A DNA stretch of 64,000 nt from assembly GCA_910575275.1 (NCBI GenBank), contig CAJTEE010000001.1, positions 434,001 through 498,000 of the forward strand, written 5' to 3'. Made by a program: the position numbers and the translations under genes. This DNA is from Lachnospiraceae bacterium (lineage in GTDB: Bacteria > Bacillota > Clostridia > Lachnospirales > Lachnospiraceae). The notes below the pieces were generated by a model, which worked only from the letters and a program-made list of their open reading frames with translations, ran no database searches and was not told where the DNA came from. Positions 18,321 through 28,060 of the stretch are shown in pieces (position 1 is the stretch's first letter; every line of letters starts with the position of its first letter).

Positions 18321-18894
18321 CCGCGTTTCCTCCGTCTGTCTCAAACACAAACCGGACAACCGCGGACAGCACAGGAGTTTCCAGAACGTCGATCGAGCTC
18401 GGGAAGGGCGGGTTTAGGGGGACCTCGATAATCTTGAAGAAATGCACCTAGATGGTGATTCTCGTTCCCTCGATCTTATGGATTCCCGCGTAAAACTCCA
18501 TATAATCACCGGCGCGGCAGGGGTCATGCAAACGAACCTTCTCTACGATCCCGTCCGGCTGCCTTCCCCTCTGCAGCTCTCGTTTCACGACCAGACGGAC
18601 ATTTCCCTCCGTACAGAGCACAGGCTCTCGAAACCAGACCATGTCCCCGGGCCGGCAGTTCTTTCTGCCCGCGCGTGCCGCAGGCGTCGCCAGCTTTAGC
18701 ACCTCAATCCGGCAGTCACGCGAGGTATTGCCGACATGTGTAAGCGTCGCCTTGTACTCCATCATATCGCCTACATAGACATTTTCGTGTGCCCTCACAT
18801 CTGTGTATCCCAGGCAGAGCGATTCGTTGCCGTCAACCAGGATCATCTGCTCTGGCTCCTTAAAGCCGGTCGGATTCAGCATTCCTCCCATCAC
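18317..18894 (-). pseudogene. Tandem 3-aminobutyryl-CoA ammonia-lyase-like hotdog remnants
   Basis: The frame from 18894 encodes a hotdog piece lacking its own N-terminus (CLGYTDVRAHENVYVGDMME, then THVGNTSRDCRIEVLKL). It resembles Kal, the 3-aminobutyryl-CoA ammonia-lyase of lysine fermentation. It continues without a stop into a second, similar piece (EKVRLHDPCRAGDYMEFYAG) and ends at 18448. The next frame carries what looks like the matching tail (PSSIDVLETPVLSAVVRFVF) up to a TGA at 18317. I read this as two adjacent Kal-like genes joined by a deletion and then frameshifted. Kal identity is by resemblance only. Confidence 0.55.
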
Positions 18895-18919
18895 CTATGC
18901 GTGATCGGCCCAAACTGCC

Positions 18920-19171
18920 CGAATCCTGCATGCCCGCTTTATGCTGGATCGCACCTGAAATTCCCAGAACAACATATAGTTCCGAACGGACCGTGGCGAT
19001 GTAAGGTCTGAACCGCGGGCAGACGATCGTCGCCATCAAACGACCGCCGAAGGCCGGCCTCGTCATTTTGAGGCTCGTATCCTCCATATCAAGTCTTGCT
19101 CCCAAAGTCCCGGCCGCCTCTATGAGAATGCCGATGTTTCCCTGCAGCGATGGAATCATCTGTTTGAGCAA
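18920..19171 (-). pseudogene. Electron transfer flavoprotein alpha fragment with internal deletion
   Basis: The frame reads [20 protein letters not shown] followed by FRPYIATVR and then jumps directly to [20 protein letters not shown]. In intact EtfA, including the one at 40566-41615, these blocks are separated by roughly 90-100 residues carrying the FAD-domain start. The N-terminal domain is also missing. It is therefore a deletion remnant of a second EtfA, fused at its end to the hotdog remnant. Confidence 0.75.
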
Positions 19172-20009
19172 TGTCTGAATTGGGGCTGCCCGTAGAAAGC
19201 TCCGTGATCGTCACCTACCACAATCAGGATCTGGAACAATTTTTATCAAAAGACTGTGATGTGGAATTTGGAGCACTGATAAAGGAGGGGGGGTACAATA
19301 GCCGCGATCCTGCTTTTGGGCAAAGACAGCACGATCCTGTCTGTCCTGCCGCAGCACAAAACAGAGGCTATCTTTCGTGTCGCCAATACGGATCGTTATG
19401 ACGACCGCAATGTAATAATCACAAACCTTCTTGAAAGCTATGATCAACTCATGGCTTTTGGACAAAAACATTTGAATGATACCTTCCATCTGGAAGGTAT
19501 ACCGCGTGTCAGCGTAAGAGACCATATTTTGAGGGAAAATCATCTCCAATCTTTTGGCGCACAGAGACTTCTCCAGTGGATATGTCGCAAAACTGGTGAT
19601 TGAAAAAGAAAAAATTTATACAGAAAACGCCAATCTTCCCCATGGATACGGGATTCTCAAGCTCGCCGCCTTTGATCCATATCAGAAGAATCCGCCAATC
19701 TCCAAAATATTTCGCGAAATTGGTTTGGCAGATGAGCTCGGTTTCGGTATGCGAAACACCTACAAATATACACAGATATATTCCGGGAAGGAACCAGCGT
19801 TTGTAGAGGGGGATGTATTTCGGATTACGATACCTCTTTCGGAGGTTGCAACGGCAGCGGTAGGGCCTGTGATGACCACCCAAGTCACCACTCAAGATAA
19901 GGCTGACCAGTTCTCTGCCCTTATCGAATTTTGCTCCAAGCCGCGAAGCAAAAAAGAACTAATGGCGCATTTGGGGTTCGCGAATGCAAACCACTTCCGC
20001 AAAACATAA
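19171..20009 (+). pseudogene. AlbA_2/AAA_4 'RecG-like' ATP-binding regulator, 3' portion only
   Basis: Three plus-strand frames together give the C-terminal half of this family: GTIAAILLLGKDSTILSVLP, then NLLESYDQLMAFGQKHLNDT, AHRDFSSGYVAKLVIEKEKI and LADELGFGMRNTYKYTQIYS. Frames break at a run of seven G's near 19290 and again near 19555. The N-terminal AlbA_2 domain is absent. The end is cut at NANHFRKT, where relatives continue with a winged-helix part. Intact members are putative ATP-binding transcriptional regulators. The 19171-19290 part is not clearly homologous. Confidence 0.7.
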
Positions 20010-20013
20010 AAAA

Positions 20014-20061
20014 GAGTTCGCTTCGCGAACTCTCGCACCGGAGTGACCTCACTCCGTGCGA
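20014..20061. repeat. Two adjacent hairpins, part of a compound palindromic repeat
   Basis: GAGTTCGC-ttc-GCGAACTC (20014-20032) is followed at once by TCGCACCGGAGTGA / TCACTCCGTGCGA (20033-20061), complementary apart from one unpaired base. Neither has a T-tract. They begin five bases after the truncated AAA_4 gene. Confidence 0.7.
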
Positions 20062-20110
20062 GGCCACACTCCGCCGGGTCAGACTCTGCGCATCCTGGCC
20101 CGTCAGGACC

Positions 20111-20156
20111 TTTTCGTCTTATAGGAAATTCGAAGGAATTTCCTATAAGACGAAAA
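20111..20156. repeat. Perfect 21-bp inverted repeat with a 4-nt loop
   Basis: The arms TTTTCGTCTTATAGGAAATT+C (20111-20131) and its exact complement (20136-20156) flank the loop GAAG. The right end touches the nlpC terminator. The perfect long arms and A/T-rich tips look like a palindromic repeat unit rather than an ordinary terminator. Confidence 0.8.
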
Positions 20157-20194
20157 ACGGCTCCCCCCTGTCTTTCCCAGGGCGGGGCCGTTTT
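20154..20194 (-). terminator. Rho-independent terminator of the nlpC/P60 gene
   Basis: On the minus strand AAAACGGCcCCGCCCTG pairs imperfectly with CAGGGgGGaGCCGTTTT and is followed by TCGTCTT. It lies 4 bp after the stop codon. Confidence 0.8.
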
Positions 20195-20198
20195 GGGC

Positions 20199-21242
20199 TT
20201 AATCCCCCAGAACGTTGACGATCTTCGCCGGCGTCCTGTAGTACATATTCGATTTTGTAATCCCGACTCTCTCGTTTGAAGCATGAACAACCTGTCCGTT
20301 TCCTATGTAGATCGCCACATGGTTGATCGAGCTCCCATTGCTGTAGAAGACCAAGTCTCCCGGTCTGGCGTTTTCCGCCGAGACGGTACGCCCCTGCGAC
20401 GACTGCGCGGCTGCCGTGCGATTTAAGTAAACACCTGCCGCGTGGCTTAGGATATACCTCGTAAAGCCGGAGCAGTCTACGCCTGTATTCGGGTCGTTGC
20501 CGCCGTAGACATATGCGTTGCCGATATAGCTTAACGCGTTATTCACGATGGTCTCCCGCAGACGCGCTCTGCGCTCTTTTTCCGCCCTCTCGGCCTCCTT
20601 CTTGGCTTCGATCGTGTCCAGATAAGAATCATAGCGGCTGTTTTTTTCTGTGAGGCTTGCCTGCAGGTAGCCCAGCTCAGACTGGATTGAACGGAAATTT
20701 CTCTCCTCCTCCGAGAGGACCGCCGCAAAATCCACGGAAGCAATCCGTGCTCCGCCAAACAGCTCTGCCGTCTCGATCCCGCCGGCCTTCAGGAGCCCTG
20801 TCGTACTCTCCGGCTCTGCCTCTGAGCTCTCCGGGACCTGCGTAAGTCCCAGCTCCTCACGGATCTGCGCCTCCCGCTCCACTAACTCCTCAAGCTCCTG
20901 GATCGCATTGCGCGCCTCCTGCTCCAAGTTCTTTAATTCCTGCTCCTGAAGCTCCTGCTCCTGGCGCAGTCTCTCGTTCTCCGCGTCCGCCTGCTGCTTT
21001 CCAAGGGCGAGCTCCTCCCATTCCTTCTCAAGCTGGGCTTTTTCTTCCTGAACCTCTTTCAGCTGAAGGCGTGAGCCGGCAAAAAACAGACACGTCCCCG
21101 TGAGCGCCAGAAGCCCCAGGAAAATGAGGCCAAACGTCCAGACCGGCGTCTTAAAGTGAATTGGTTTTTTTTCCGAATGCGGAAGCAGCATGACTGTATA
21201 ATTTAACGAAATACGTTCTTTTTTAAACTTTTTCCATTTCAT
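20199..21242 (-). CDS. Membrane-anchored NlpC/P60 peptidoglycan endopeptidase with coiled coil
   Basis: The 347-residue protein has a short basic cytoplasmic tail, one membrane helix (about 34-55, FGLIFLGLLALTGTCLFF) and a long Glu/Gln/Leu-rich coiled coil (about 60-130). A second helical stretch follows, then a C-terminal NlpC/P60 domain. The catalytic Cys is in GVDCSGFTRY and the His in INHVAIYIGNG. Such enzymes cut D-Glu-mDAP bonds in peptidoglycan stems outside the membrane. The bactofilin gene lies 33 bp upstream on the same strand. Bactofilins often recruit peptidoglycan hydrolases, so the two may act together in cell shape. Confidence 0.92.
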   Translation of the reverse strand: MKWKKFKKERISLNYTVMLLPHSEKKPIHFKTPVWTFGLIFLGLLALTGTCLFFAGSRLQLKEVQEEKAQLEKEWEELALGKQQADAENERLRQEQELQEQELKNLEQEARNAIQELEELVEREAQIREELGLTQVPESSEAEPESTTGLLKAGGIETAELFGGARIASVDFAAVLSEEERNFRSIQSELGYLQASLTEKNSRYDSYLDTIEAKKEAERAEKERRARLRETIVNNALSYIGNAYVYGGNDPNTGVDCSGFTRYILSHAAGVYLNRTAAAQSSQGRTVSAENARPGDLVFYSNGSSINHVAIYIGNGQVVHASNERVGITKSNMYYRTPAKIVNVLGD

Positions 21243-21275
21243 CGGTCAGGCTGTTCTCCCCTTCCATCGCCCCTG

Positions 21276-21758
21276 TCAAATGTCTTCCTTCTTTTTTTCC
21301 TTATCGGAAGACGTCGTTTCTGTTTCGGGCTCGGGCTCTATGGTCTCCTGAACCTCCAGCGTCGTTCCCTTCTCCAAGCTGAAGTTTTCGGGCTCAGAAA
21401 GCTCCTCCATAGTCTCCATCGTACACCTTCCTTTGAAGGATGCGCCCTCGTCGATCACCAGTGTTTTCGTAAACAGATCGCCGATCACGCGGCCTGTTTC
21501 GGTGAGCTGGATCCGTTGCTCCGCATGAAGGTTTCCATAAACAGTCCCGGCCACCAGGATCTCAAATCCGTCAATATCCCCGTAGATTACACCATGCTCC
21601 CCGATGATCACCGTACTTTCCGAAAGGATCTTTCCGCGCAGCGTTCCGTCCACTCTCGTGGATTCCGAGGCGATCAACTGCCCTTCGATCCGGGAGTTAT
21701 CACCGATAATCGTGTTAATCATCGTAGTCGTTTCACTTTTCTTTTTTGTAGTAAACAT
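21276..21758 (-). CDS. Bactofilin (polymer-forming cytoskeletal protein)
   Basis: Bactofilins self-assemble without nucleotide into beta-helical filaments at the membrane. The 160-residue product has the DUF583 core from NTIIGDNSRIEGQLIASEST to about residue 110. Its repeated short beta-turn units (GTLRGKI, GVIYGDI, GTVYGNL, GRVIGDL) are visible, flanked by a charged N-terminal tail and an acidic C-terminal tail. GGGAGA precedes the ATG by 4 nt. It is followed by a membrane-bound NlpC/P60 hydrolase in the same operon, a common bactofilin pairing. Confidence 0.93.
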   Translation of the reverse strand: MFTTKKKSETTTMINTIIGDNSRIEGQLIASESTRVDGTLRGKILSESTVIIGEHGVIYGDIDGFEILVAGTVYGNLHAEQRIQLTETGRVIGDLFTKTLVIDEGASFKGRCTMETMEELSEPENFSLEKGTTLEVQETIEPEPETETTSSDKEKKKEDI

Positions 21759-21796
21759 AATCTCTCCCTATATCATTCCGACATATGTTTAAAACC

Positions 21797-21850
21797 GCCT
21801 GAACGAATCAGGCTTTCTTATATAGTAATACTTTTCTAACATAATTTCAA
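21797..21850 (-). promoter_or_regulatory. Promoter and leader hairpin of the bactofilin-nlpC operon
   Basis: Minus strand: -35 TTGAAA (21845-21850), 17-bp spacer, -10 TACTAT (21822-21827). A hairpin GCCTGA-ttcgt-TCAGGC (21797-21813) lies in the leader and is followed by GGTTTT, so weak attenuation is possible. Confidence 0.65.
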
Positions 21851-21907
21851 CAAAAATTATTACTTCCGTAATATTTTTCGTGGCAGTTCAGCCTGTCACC
21901 GGCAAAC

Positions 21908-21953
21908 AAAAGAACCGGCCGTACGTTTTCACGTACTGACCGGCCCCTGTTCT
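21908..21953 (-). terminator. Rho-independent terminator of the DUF6612-like gene
   Basis: On the minus strand GGCCGGTcAGTACGT pairs with ACGTACGGCCGG around GAAA. Outer GAAC/GTTC pairs extend the stem, and TTTTGTTT follows. It starts 9 bp after the stop. Confidence 0.88.
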
Positions 21954-21961
21954 TTATAAAG

Positions 21962-22987
21962 TTAATATTCCGTCACATCCACATAGCCTTCTTTGGACGG
22001 AAGCTTAAATGTGACTTCCTTTCCGGCATTGTTGATGTTCATAACCATGTCCATCGAAATATCCATGGATTCCGATTCCCCACTGTCCACATCCGTCATG
22101 CAAAGATTCATATCCATTGCGACTGTCTCACGCACGTAATAGCCGTTCGAGTCGATGACAACCGTACCCTTTGCCTTCTTGATACTCATCTGCATCTGAT
22201 AGCCGAGCTCCTCGTAATCCCCGGCACTGAGCCCAATTATCTCGTCAAGCAGCTTGTTCAATTCGCCGGTCTTCATCTCATAGGTCAGAACCTGATAGCC
22301 TTTATCCTCATACATCTGAAGATTCATCATCTCGGCTTCCCCGTTGCTCAGGCTCTGGATCTCCGCCACCTCGGACACCGCCTCCATAGCAGGCATCGGC
22401 TGCTTAACCTTCATGCCCAGCATATCCATATACAGGTAGCCATCCGTATAGAACATCGAGAAGTCCATAGAACTCCCCAAGAGGTCCACGGAGCCGTTGG
22501 CCACGTATTCCGGAGCATCGGCCTTCATGTCGCGCATCTTGAGGGTCATTTTCATGGCCATGTCTATGCTTTCGCCCTCGGCGCTCATCGTGATCTTCGC
22601 GTCCACATCGGCGTCTACGCTGTTCAGCTCCTTATTCTTTTCCACTGCCGTCTTATAGAGCTCCAGCGCGGCCGGATCATTGGGGAGTGCCACATCCTTG
22701 GTCTGCACGACGCCGCCTACTGTCCACGCGCCGTCTTTATTGATGTCATAACCGTCTACCGTACCAAGAGTCTTTACCACATAACCGCGATTATCAAAAT
22801 AGTAGCATTCTGCAATTCCGTTATGGTCTCCATCGGCCCAGTGCCAACCGTGAGAGAGGTAGCTTCCGTCGTCCTCCTCAAACCATGTCCCCACCATGTC
22901 CTCATGCCATTGTCCTGCCAGAGACGGAAAGGACATGGAGAGCGTCAACGCCGAAGCAGCCAGCAAAGCCTTCATCCATTTTCTCAT
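21962..22987 (-). CDS. Secreted protein with DUF6612-like (lipoprotein-type) domain
   Basis: The 341-residue protein has a cleavable signal peptide (MRKWMKALLAASALTLSMSF, cut after SLAG). Next comes a Trp/Gly-rich segment (GWHWADGDHNGIAECYYFD, then VGGVVQTK) resembling the cell-wall-binding-repeat N-termini seen in secreted Lachnospiraceae proteins. The rest is Met-rich alternating beta strands, as in DUF6612/LppX-like proteins that may bind lipophilic ligands. GAGGAGG lies 8 nt before the ATG. It has its own promoter and terminator, so it is probably monocistronic. The function is unknown. Confidence 0.75.
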   Translation of the reverse strand: MRKWMKALLAASALTLSMSFPSLAGQWHEDMVGTWFEEDDGSYLSHGWHWADGDHNGIAECYYFDNRGYVVKTLGTVDGYDINKDGAWTVGGVVQTKDVALPNDPAALELYKTAVEKNKELNSVDADVDAKITMSAEGESIDMAMKMTLKMRDMKADAPEYVANGSVDLLGSSMDFSMFYTDGYLYMDMLGMKVKQPMPAMEAVSEVAEIQSLSNGEAEMMNLQMYEDKGYQVLTYEMKTGELNKLLDEIIGLSAGDYEELGYQMQMSIKKAKGTVVIDSNGYYVRETVAMDMNLCMTDVDSGESESMDISMDMVMNINNAGKEVTFKLPSKEGYVDVTEY

Positions 22988-23028
22988 TGATAATACCTCC
23001 TCATTGCAAATTAATTCAATACAAATTT

Positions 23029-23057
23029 AGTATAGCGAATATTCAGACAAAAATCAA
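23029..23057 (-). promoter_or_regulatory. Promoter of the DUF6612-like gene
   Basis: Minus strand: -35 TTGATT (23052-23057), 17-bp spacer, -10 TATACT (23029-23034), about 40 bp before the ATG. Confidence 0.65.
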
Positions 23058-23070
23058 GTGTCTTTCCTAT

Positions 23071-24237
23071 TTAAACATACGATTGTTCCACACAAACCGC
23101 CGCCTGGTACTCCCCGAATCCTTCCTCCAGGAGCGTCTCGATCTCTGCCTTCACCTCCTCATTGCTCTTTGCAAAGCCATACGGTACCTGTACTTCAAAG
23201 ATCAGCTTCGGCTTCGGCTTGCAGGAAATCAGCCGAAAGTCATGGACCAGTACCCCCGGAAACTGCCCGCAGACCTTCTCTTCGACCCGTTCCTTCAAGT
23301 CAAGCGCTACCGAGTCATCCGTCCGGACCGGGTCCATGTGGATCACGGTCTCACATCCCAACAACTCATGGATTTCCTTTTCGATCCCGTCGATCACCTC
23401 GTGGATCTCAAATACATTCCGGCTGCCGTCCACCTCGCCATGGAGCGTCAGCATCCGTCTTCCCGGCCCATAGTCATGGACTACGAGGTCATGGATACCC
23501 AAAATTTCCGGATGCGCCAGCACCAGCGTCTCCACCTCTCCGACAAATTCTTTTGAGGGCGGCTCGCCGATCAGAGGATTTAACGTATCCCGGAAGGCCC
23601 CGTAGCCAGCGCGCAGGACAAAGCCCGCCACCAGAAGGCCGCAGATCCCGTCCAGATTTTTCCCCGTATACGAATCAATCTGCATACTGAGCAAGACAAT
23701 CGACGTCGCCAGGACATCGCTTAAGCTATCCAGGGCCGTCGCCTTCATGGCCTCCGAGCGCAGCCTTTTCCCCAGAGAACGGTTATAGGCAAACATATAA
23801 AGCTTCACACAGACGGAGACTGCCAGGATCGCAAGCGTAAGCCCGTCTGCTGCAACCGGTTCCGGCTCCCAGATCTTTTTCACGGAGGTTTTCATCAGGC
23901 TAAAGCCCATAAACAGGATCAGCACAGCCACGCCGAGCCCCGAGACGTATTCGATCCTCCCGTGGCCGAACGGATGCCCCGCATCCGCCTTTTTCCCGGA
24001 AAACCAGAAGCCCGCAAGCGTGATCACCGACGAGACCGCATCCGATAAATTATTAAACGCGTCTGCCATGACCGCGATCGACCCGCTTAAAAGCCCTGCC
24101 AGATATTTACCCGCAAACAAACACATGTTCAGTGCAATCCCCACCATGCCGCAGAGTACACCAAAGGCGGTCCGTACCTGTGGACTGTCGATCTGCTTCC
24201 TGTTTTTTATGAAAAATCGTGACAGAAGTGTAATCAT
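23071..24237 (-). CDS. Cation diffusion facilitator transporter
   Basis: CDF proteins are dimeric proton-coupled exporters of Zn, Mn, Fe or Co. This 388-residue member has six membrane segments with the metal site DAFNNLSDA in TM2 and ALDSLSDVLA in TM5, plus the HPFGHGRIEY loop. It also has a cytosolic domain with HDLVVHDYGPGRRMLTLHGE, and a longer C-terminal extension than the minimal family. The TM2/TM5 pattern (N/D with D/D) differs from the zinc-type H-x3-D site and suggests Mn or Fe, but this is an inference. It sits alone between rpoC and the DUF6612-like gene. Confidence 0.9.
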   Translation of the reverse strand: MITLLSRFFIKNRKQIDSPQVRTAFGVLCGMVGIALNMCLFAGKYLAGLLSGSIAVMADAFNNLSDAVSSVITLAGFWFSGKKADAGHPFGHGRIEYVSGLGVAVLILFMGFSLMKTSVKKIWEPEPVAADGLTLAILAVSVCVKLYMFAYNRSLGKRLRSEAMKATALDSLSDVLATSIVLLSMQIDSYTGKNLDGICGLLVAGFVLRAGYGAFRDTLNPLIGEPPSKEFVGEVETLVLAHPEILGIHDLVVHDYGPGRRMLTLHGEVDGSRNVFEIHEVIDGIEKEIHELLGCETVIHMDPVRTDDSVALDLKERVEEKVCGQFPGVLVHDFRLISCKPKPKLIFEVQVPYGFAKSNEEVKAEIETLLEEGFGEYQAAVCVEQSYV

Positions 24238-24267
24238 TCCCTTCTGCTCCCTTCCCGCTTTCGATAT

Positions 24268-24308
24268 GGCAAAACAGCGAGGGAAGCTTTCTTTCCCCCG
24301 CCGCTTTT
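24268..24308 (-). terminator. Probable terminator after rpoC
   Basis: An imperfect G/C-rich stem (GCGGGGGAA / TTCCCTCGC with one mismatch) followed by TGTTTTGCC on the minus strand. Weaker than the other terminators here. Confidence 0.5.
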
Positions 24309-24333
24309 GTTCTTTTATATCCGGTCTGTCCCG

Positions 24334-27300
24334 TTATTCCAGCTCAAGTTCTTCGGATTCTGCCTCCTGCGTATCATCCTCGTTCAGGATAATCTCCTCC
24401 GCCTCGCCGAGCGGGGCATCATCAAGAAGCTCCTCCTCCGGCTCCTCGTCAAGGAATTCCTCCTCCAAAATTTCCTCTGCCTCCGGTTCCTTGACCGGGC
24501 GGTCGCTTCCGAGCCCGACGTCGCGGTACCGCTTCATACCCGTCCCGGCCGGAATCAATTTACCGATCAGGACGTTCTCCTTTAAACCGATCAGATGATC
24601 AACCTTGCCGTTGATCGCAGCCTCGGTCAGCACCTTTGTGGTCTCCTGGAAGGACGCGGCCGATAAGAAGGAATCGGTTGCCAGAGACGCCTTCGTGATA
24701 CCGAGCATGACCTGCTTGCCCTCCGCCGGCTTCTTATCCTCGGCGAGCAGCGCCTCGTTCATCTCGTTAAACTCCAGCACATCCATGGAAACACCCGGCA
24801 GCACGTCGGAATCGCCGCTCTCCTCCACCCGGATCTTCTTTAGCATCTGATGGACGATCATTTCAATGTGTTTGTCATTGATCTCAACGCCCTGCAGCCG
24901 GTATACGCGCTGTACCTCACGGAGCATATAATCCTGTACCGCACGCACGCCCTTAACCTTTAAAAGATCATGCGGGTTAATGCTTCCCTCGGTCAGGACG
25001 TCTCCGGCCTCCAGGACCTGGCCGTCCTGTACCTTGATCCTCGAACCGTAGGGAATCAAATACGTCTTGGAATTGCCGGTCTCATTGTCCGTCACGATGA
25101 TCTCGCGCTTCTTCTTCGTGTCCTTGATCGTCACCACTCCGCCGAATTCGGAGATAATCGCGAGTCCCTTCGGGCGTCTCGCCTCGAACAGCTCCTCGAC
25201 ACGCGGAAGACCCTGTGTGATATCACCGCCGGCCACGCCGCCCGTATGGAACGTACGCATGGTGAGCTGTGTACCCGGCTCGCCGATCGACTGCGCCGCG
25301 ATGATGCCGACCGCCTCACCGACCTGGACCGGCTGCCCTGTCGCCATGTTTGCGCCGTAGCACTTGGCGCAGACGCCGATGTGGCATTTGCACGTCAGGA
25401 CCGTGCGGATCTTCACGGAATCCCTTCCGAGTTTCTCCAAAACCTTCATGACCGCCGCCGCGCGCTGCGGCGTGCACATATGGTTTGCCTTGACGACAAT
25501 CTCGCCGGTATCCGGATCCGTGATCGTCTCTGCGATATAGCGGCCGGTCAAACGCTCCTCCAGGCTTTCGATGACCTCCTTGCCGTCTGTAAACGCCTTG
25601 ATCTCCATAAACGGGATCTCATCCCGCCCCTCGCAGCAGTCGGTCTCACGGATGATCAAATCCTGCGATACATCGACCAGACGTCTGGTCAGATATCCCG
25701 AGTCCGCCGTACGTAAGGCCGTATCGGACAGGCCCTTTCTCGCTCCGTGGGCGGAGATGAAGTACTCTAGTACATCCAGCCCCTCACGGAAATTCGACTT
25801 GATCGGCAGCTCGATCGTATGGCCCGTCGTATCGGCCATGAGGCCGCGCATGCCGGCAAGCTGCTTAATCTGCTTATCGGAGCCCCGGGCGCCCGAGTCC
25901 GCCATCATGAAAATATTGTTGTATTTATCCAAACCTGTCAGAAGATCGTGCGTAAGCTGATCATCCGTCTCCTTCCAGGTGTCGATGACCTCTTTATAGC
26001 GTTCCTCCTCGGTGATCAGGCCGCGGCGGAAGTTTTTCGCGATCTTATCCACGGTCGCCTCGGCGTCGGCAAGAAGCTGCTTCTTGGAGGCCGGAACCGT
26101 CATATCGTGGATCGATACGGTCATGGCCGCACGCGTGGAATACTTATAGCCGATCGCCTTGATGTCATCCAGCGTGATCGCCGTCTGAATCGCACCGTGC
26201 GTATTGATGACCTTCTCGAGGATCTGCTTCAGCTGTTTCTTCTTCACGAGGAAGTCGATCTCCGGCTTTAATTCGTTGCCCGGGATGCTGCGGTCCACGA
26301 AGCCCAGATCCTGCGGGATGATCTCGTTAAAGAGAATCCGGCCGACCGTAGTCTCGATCACACCGCTAAGCTGTGTGCCATCCGCAAGCTTTTTCGTGAC
26401 ACGCACCTTGATTCTCGCGTGAAGCGTAACCGCGCCGTTTTCATAGGCCAAGATCGCCTCGTTCTGGTTCTTGAAGAATTTTCCCTCTCCCCTGGCGCCC
26501 GGACGCTCCTGTGTCAGGTAATAAATGCCAAGCACCATATCCTGAGACGGGACGGCCACCGGGCCGCCGTCAGACGGCTTTAAGAGGTTGTTCGGAGAGA
26601 GCAGAAGGAACCGGCATTCCGCCTGCGCCTCCACGGAAAGCGGAAGATGAACCGCCATCTGGTCACCGTCAAAGTCTGCATTGAAGGCCGTACACACGAG
26701 CGGATGGAGCTTAATCGCCTTACCCTCAACGAGAATCGGCTCGAATGCCTGGATTCCCAGACGGTGCAGCGTAGGCGCACGATTTAGCATGACCGGGTGC
26801 TCCTTGATGACATCCTCTAAGACATCCCACACCTCGGACTGCAGACGCTCGACCATTTTCTTCGCATTTTTAATGTTATGGGCCGTGCCGTTCGCCACCA
26901 GTTCCTTCATAACGAAGGGCTTGAACAGCTCGATCGCCATCTCCTTCGGAAGGCCGCACTGATAGATCTTTAACTCCGGGCCGACAACGATAACCGAACG
27001 GCCCGAATAGTCCACGCGCTTTCCGAGCAGGTTTTGGCGGAAGCGGCCCTGCTTTCCCTTTAACATATCGGAGAGAGACTTTAATGCGCGGTTTCCGGGG
27101 CCCGTAACCGGCCTTCCCCGTCTGCCGTTATCAATCAGCGCATCCACCGCCTCCTGCAGCATACGCTTCTCATTGCGGACGATGATGTCCGGCGCGCCAA
27201 GCTCCAAAAGTCTTGCGAGGCGGTTGTTGCGGTTGATGATCCTTCTGTATAGGTCATTCAGATCGGAGGTCGCAAAACGGCCGCCGTCCAACTGTACCAT

Positions 27301-28041
27301 CGGACGGATATCCGGCGGGATCACCGGGATCACGTTCATGATCATCCATTCGGGGCGGTTCCCGGAATTGCGGAACGCCTCGACTACCTCCAGGCGCTTG
27401 ATCACACGCGCACGCTTCTGGCCCGTCGACTCCTGCAGGGCCTTTCGGAGCTCTGCGGAATCCTTTTCCAGGTCGATTGCCTTTAAGAGCTCCTGGATGG
27501 CCTCCGCTCCCATACCGACACGGAACGTCCCGTAGCCGAATTTCTCGACCGCGTCACGATATTCCTTCTCGGAGAGCACCTGCTTAAGCTGTAAGGACGT
27601 AGTTCCCGGATCCAGCACGACATACGAGGCAAAGTACAGGACCTTTTCGAGAACACGCGGGGAGATATCTAAAATCAGGCCCATCCGGCTCGGGATTCCC
27701 TTAAAATACCAAATGTGGGAAACCGGCGCCGCCAGGCTGATATGACCGATTCTCTCACGCCGCACGCTGGCCTTTGTCACCTCAACGCCGCAGCGGTCGC
27801 AAATGACCCCTTTGTATCGAATCTTTTTATATTTGCCGCAGTGGCACTCCCAGTCCTTGCTCGGTCCGAAAATGCGCTCGCAGAATAAGCCGTCCTTTTC
27901 CGGTTTTAACGTTCGGTAATTGATCGTCTCCGGCTTTTTTACCTCACCATGGGACCATTCCAGAATTTTTTCCGGAGAAGCAAGTCCGATACGGATTGCG
28001 TCAAATGTCATCGGCTGATAAGTTTCATTTGTCTCAGGCAT
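24334..28041 (-). CDS. rpoC: DNA-directed RNA polymerase subunit beta'
   Basis: RpoC holds the catalytic Mg site of RNA polymerase. The 1235-residue protein has the N-terminal zinc site ([19 protein letters not shown]), the catalytic motif [14 protein letters not shown], the trigger-loop region ([16 protein letters not shown]) and a second zinc site ([11 protein letters not shown]). The last roughly 55 residues are an acidic tail of mostly Glu and Asp, unlike E. coli. AGGGAG precedes the ATG. It follows rpoB by 19 bp, as in nearly all bacteria. Confidence 0.99.
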   Translation of the reverse strand: MPETNETYQPMTFDAIRIGLASPEKILEWSHGEVKKPETINYRTLKPEKDGLFCERIFGPSKDWECHCGKYKKIRYKGVICDRCGVEVTKASVRRERIGHISLAAPVSHIWYFKGIPSRMGLILDISPRVLEKVLYFASYVVLDPGTTSLQLKQVLSEKEYRDAVEKFGYGTFRVGMGAEAIQELLKAIDLEKDSAELRKALQESTGQKRARVIKRLEVVEAFRNSGNRPEWMIMNVIPVIPPDIRPMVQLDGGRFATSDLNDLYRRIINRNNRLARLLELGAPDIIVRNEKRMLQEAVDALIDNGRRGRPVTGPGNRALKSLSDMLKGKQGRFRQNLLGKRVDYSGRSVIVVGPELKIYQCGLPKEMAIELFKPFVMKELVANGTAHNIKNAKKMVERLQSEVWDVLEDVIKEHPVMLNRAPTLHRLGIQAFEPILVEGKAIKLHPLVCTAFNADFDGDQMAVHLPLSVEAQAECRFLLLSPNNLLKPSDGGPVAVPSQDMVLGIYYLTQERPGARGEGKFFKNQNEAILAYENGAVTLHARIKVRVTKKLADGTQLSGVIETTVGRILFNEIIPQDLGFVDRSIPGNELKPEIDFLVKKKQLKQILEKVINTHGAIQTAITLDDIKAIGYKYSTRAAMTVSIHDMTVPASKKQLLADAEATVDKIAKNFRRGLITEEERYKEVIDTWKETDDQLTHDLLTGLDKYNNIFMMADSGARGSDKQIKQLAGMRGLMADTTGHTIELPIKSNFREGLDVLEYFISAHGARKGLSDTALRTADSGYLTRRLVDVSQDLIIRETDCCEGRDEIPFMEIKAFTDGKEVIESLEERLTGRYIAETITDPDTGEIVVKANHMCTPQRAAAVMKVLEKLGRDSVKIRTVLTCKCHIGVCAKCYGANMATGQPVQVGEAVGIIAAQSIGEPGTQLTMRTFHTGGVAGGDITQGLPRVEELFEARRPKGLAIISEFGGVVTIKDTKKKREIIVTDNETGNSKTYLIPYGSRIKVQDGQVLEAGDVLTEGSINPHDLLKVKGVRAVQDYMLREVQRVYRLQGVEINDKHIEMIVHQMLKKIRVEESGDSDVLPGVSMDVLEFNEMNEALLAEDKKPAEGKQVMLGITKASLATDSFLSAASFQETTKVLTEAAINGKVDHLIGLKENVLIGKLIPAGTGMKRYRDVGLGSDRPVKEPEAEEILEEEFLDEEPEEELLDDAPLGEAEEIILNEDDTQEAESEELELE

Positions 28042-28060
28042 GAATGGTGCTCCCTTCTAT

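Noticed and set aside
20111-20156. 21-bp palindrome as an ordinary terminator
   Set aside because: It is symmetrical, A/T-rich at the ends, and a separate G/C-rich terminator for nlpC lies right beside it.
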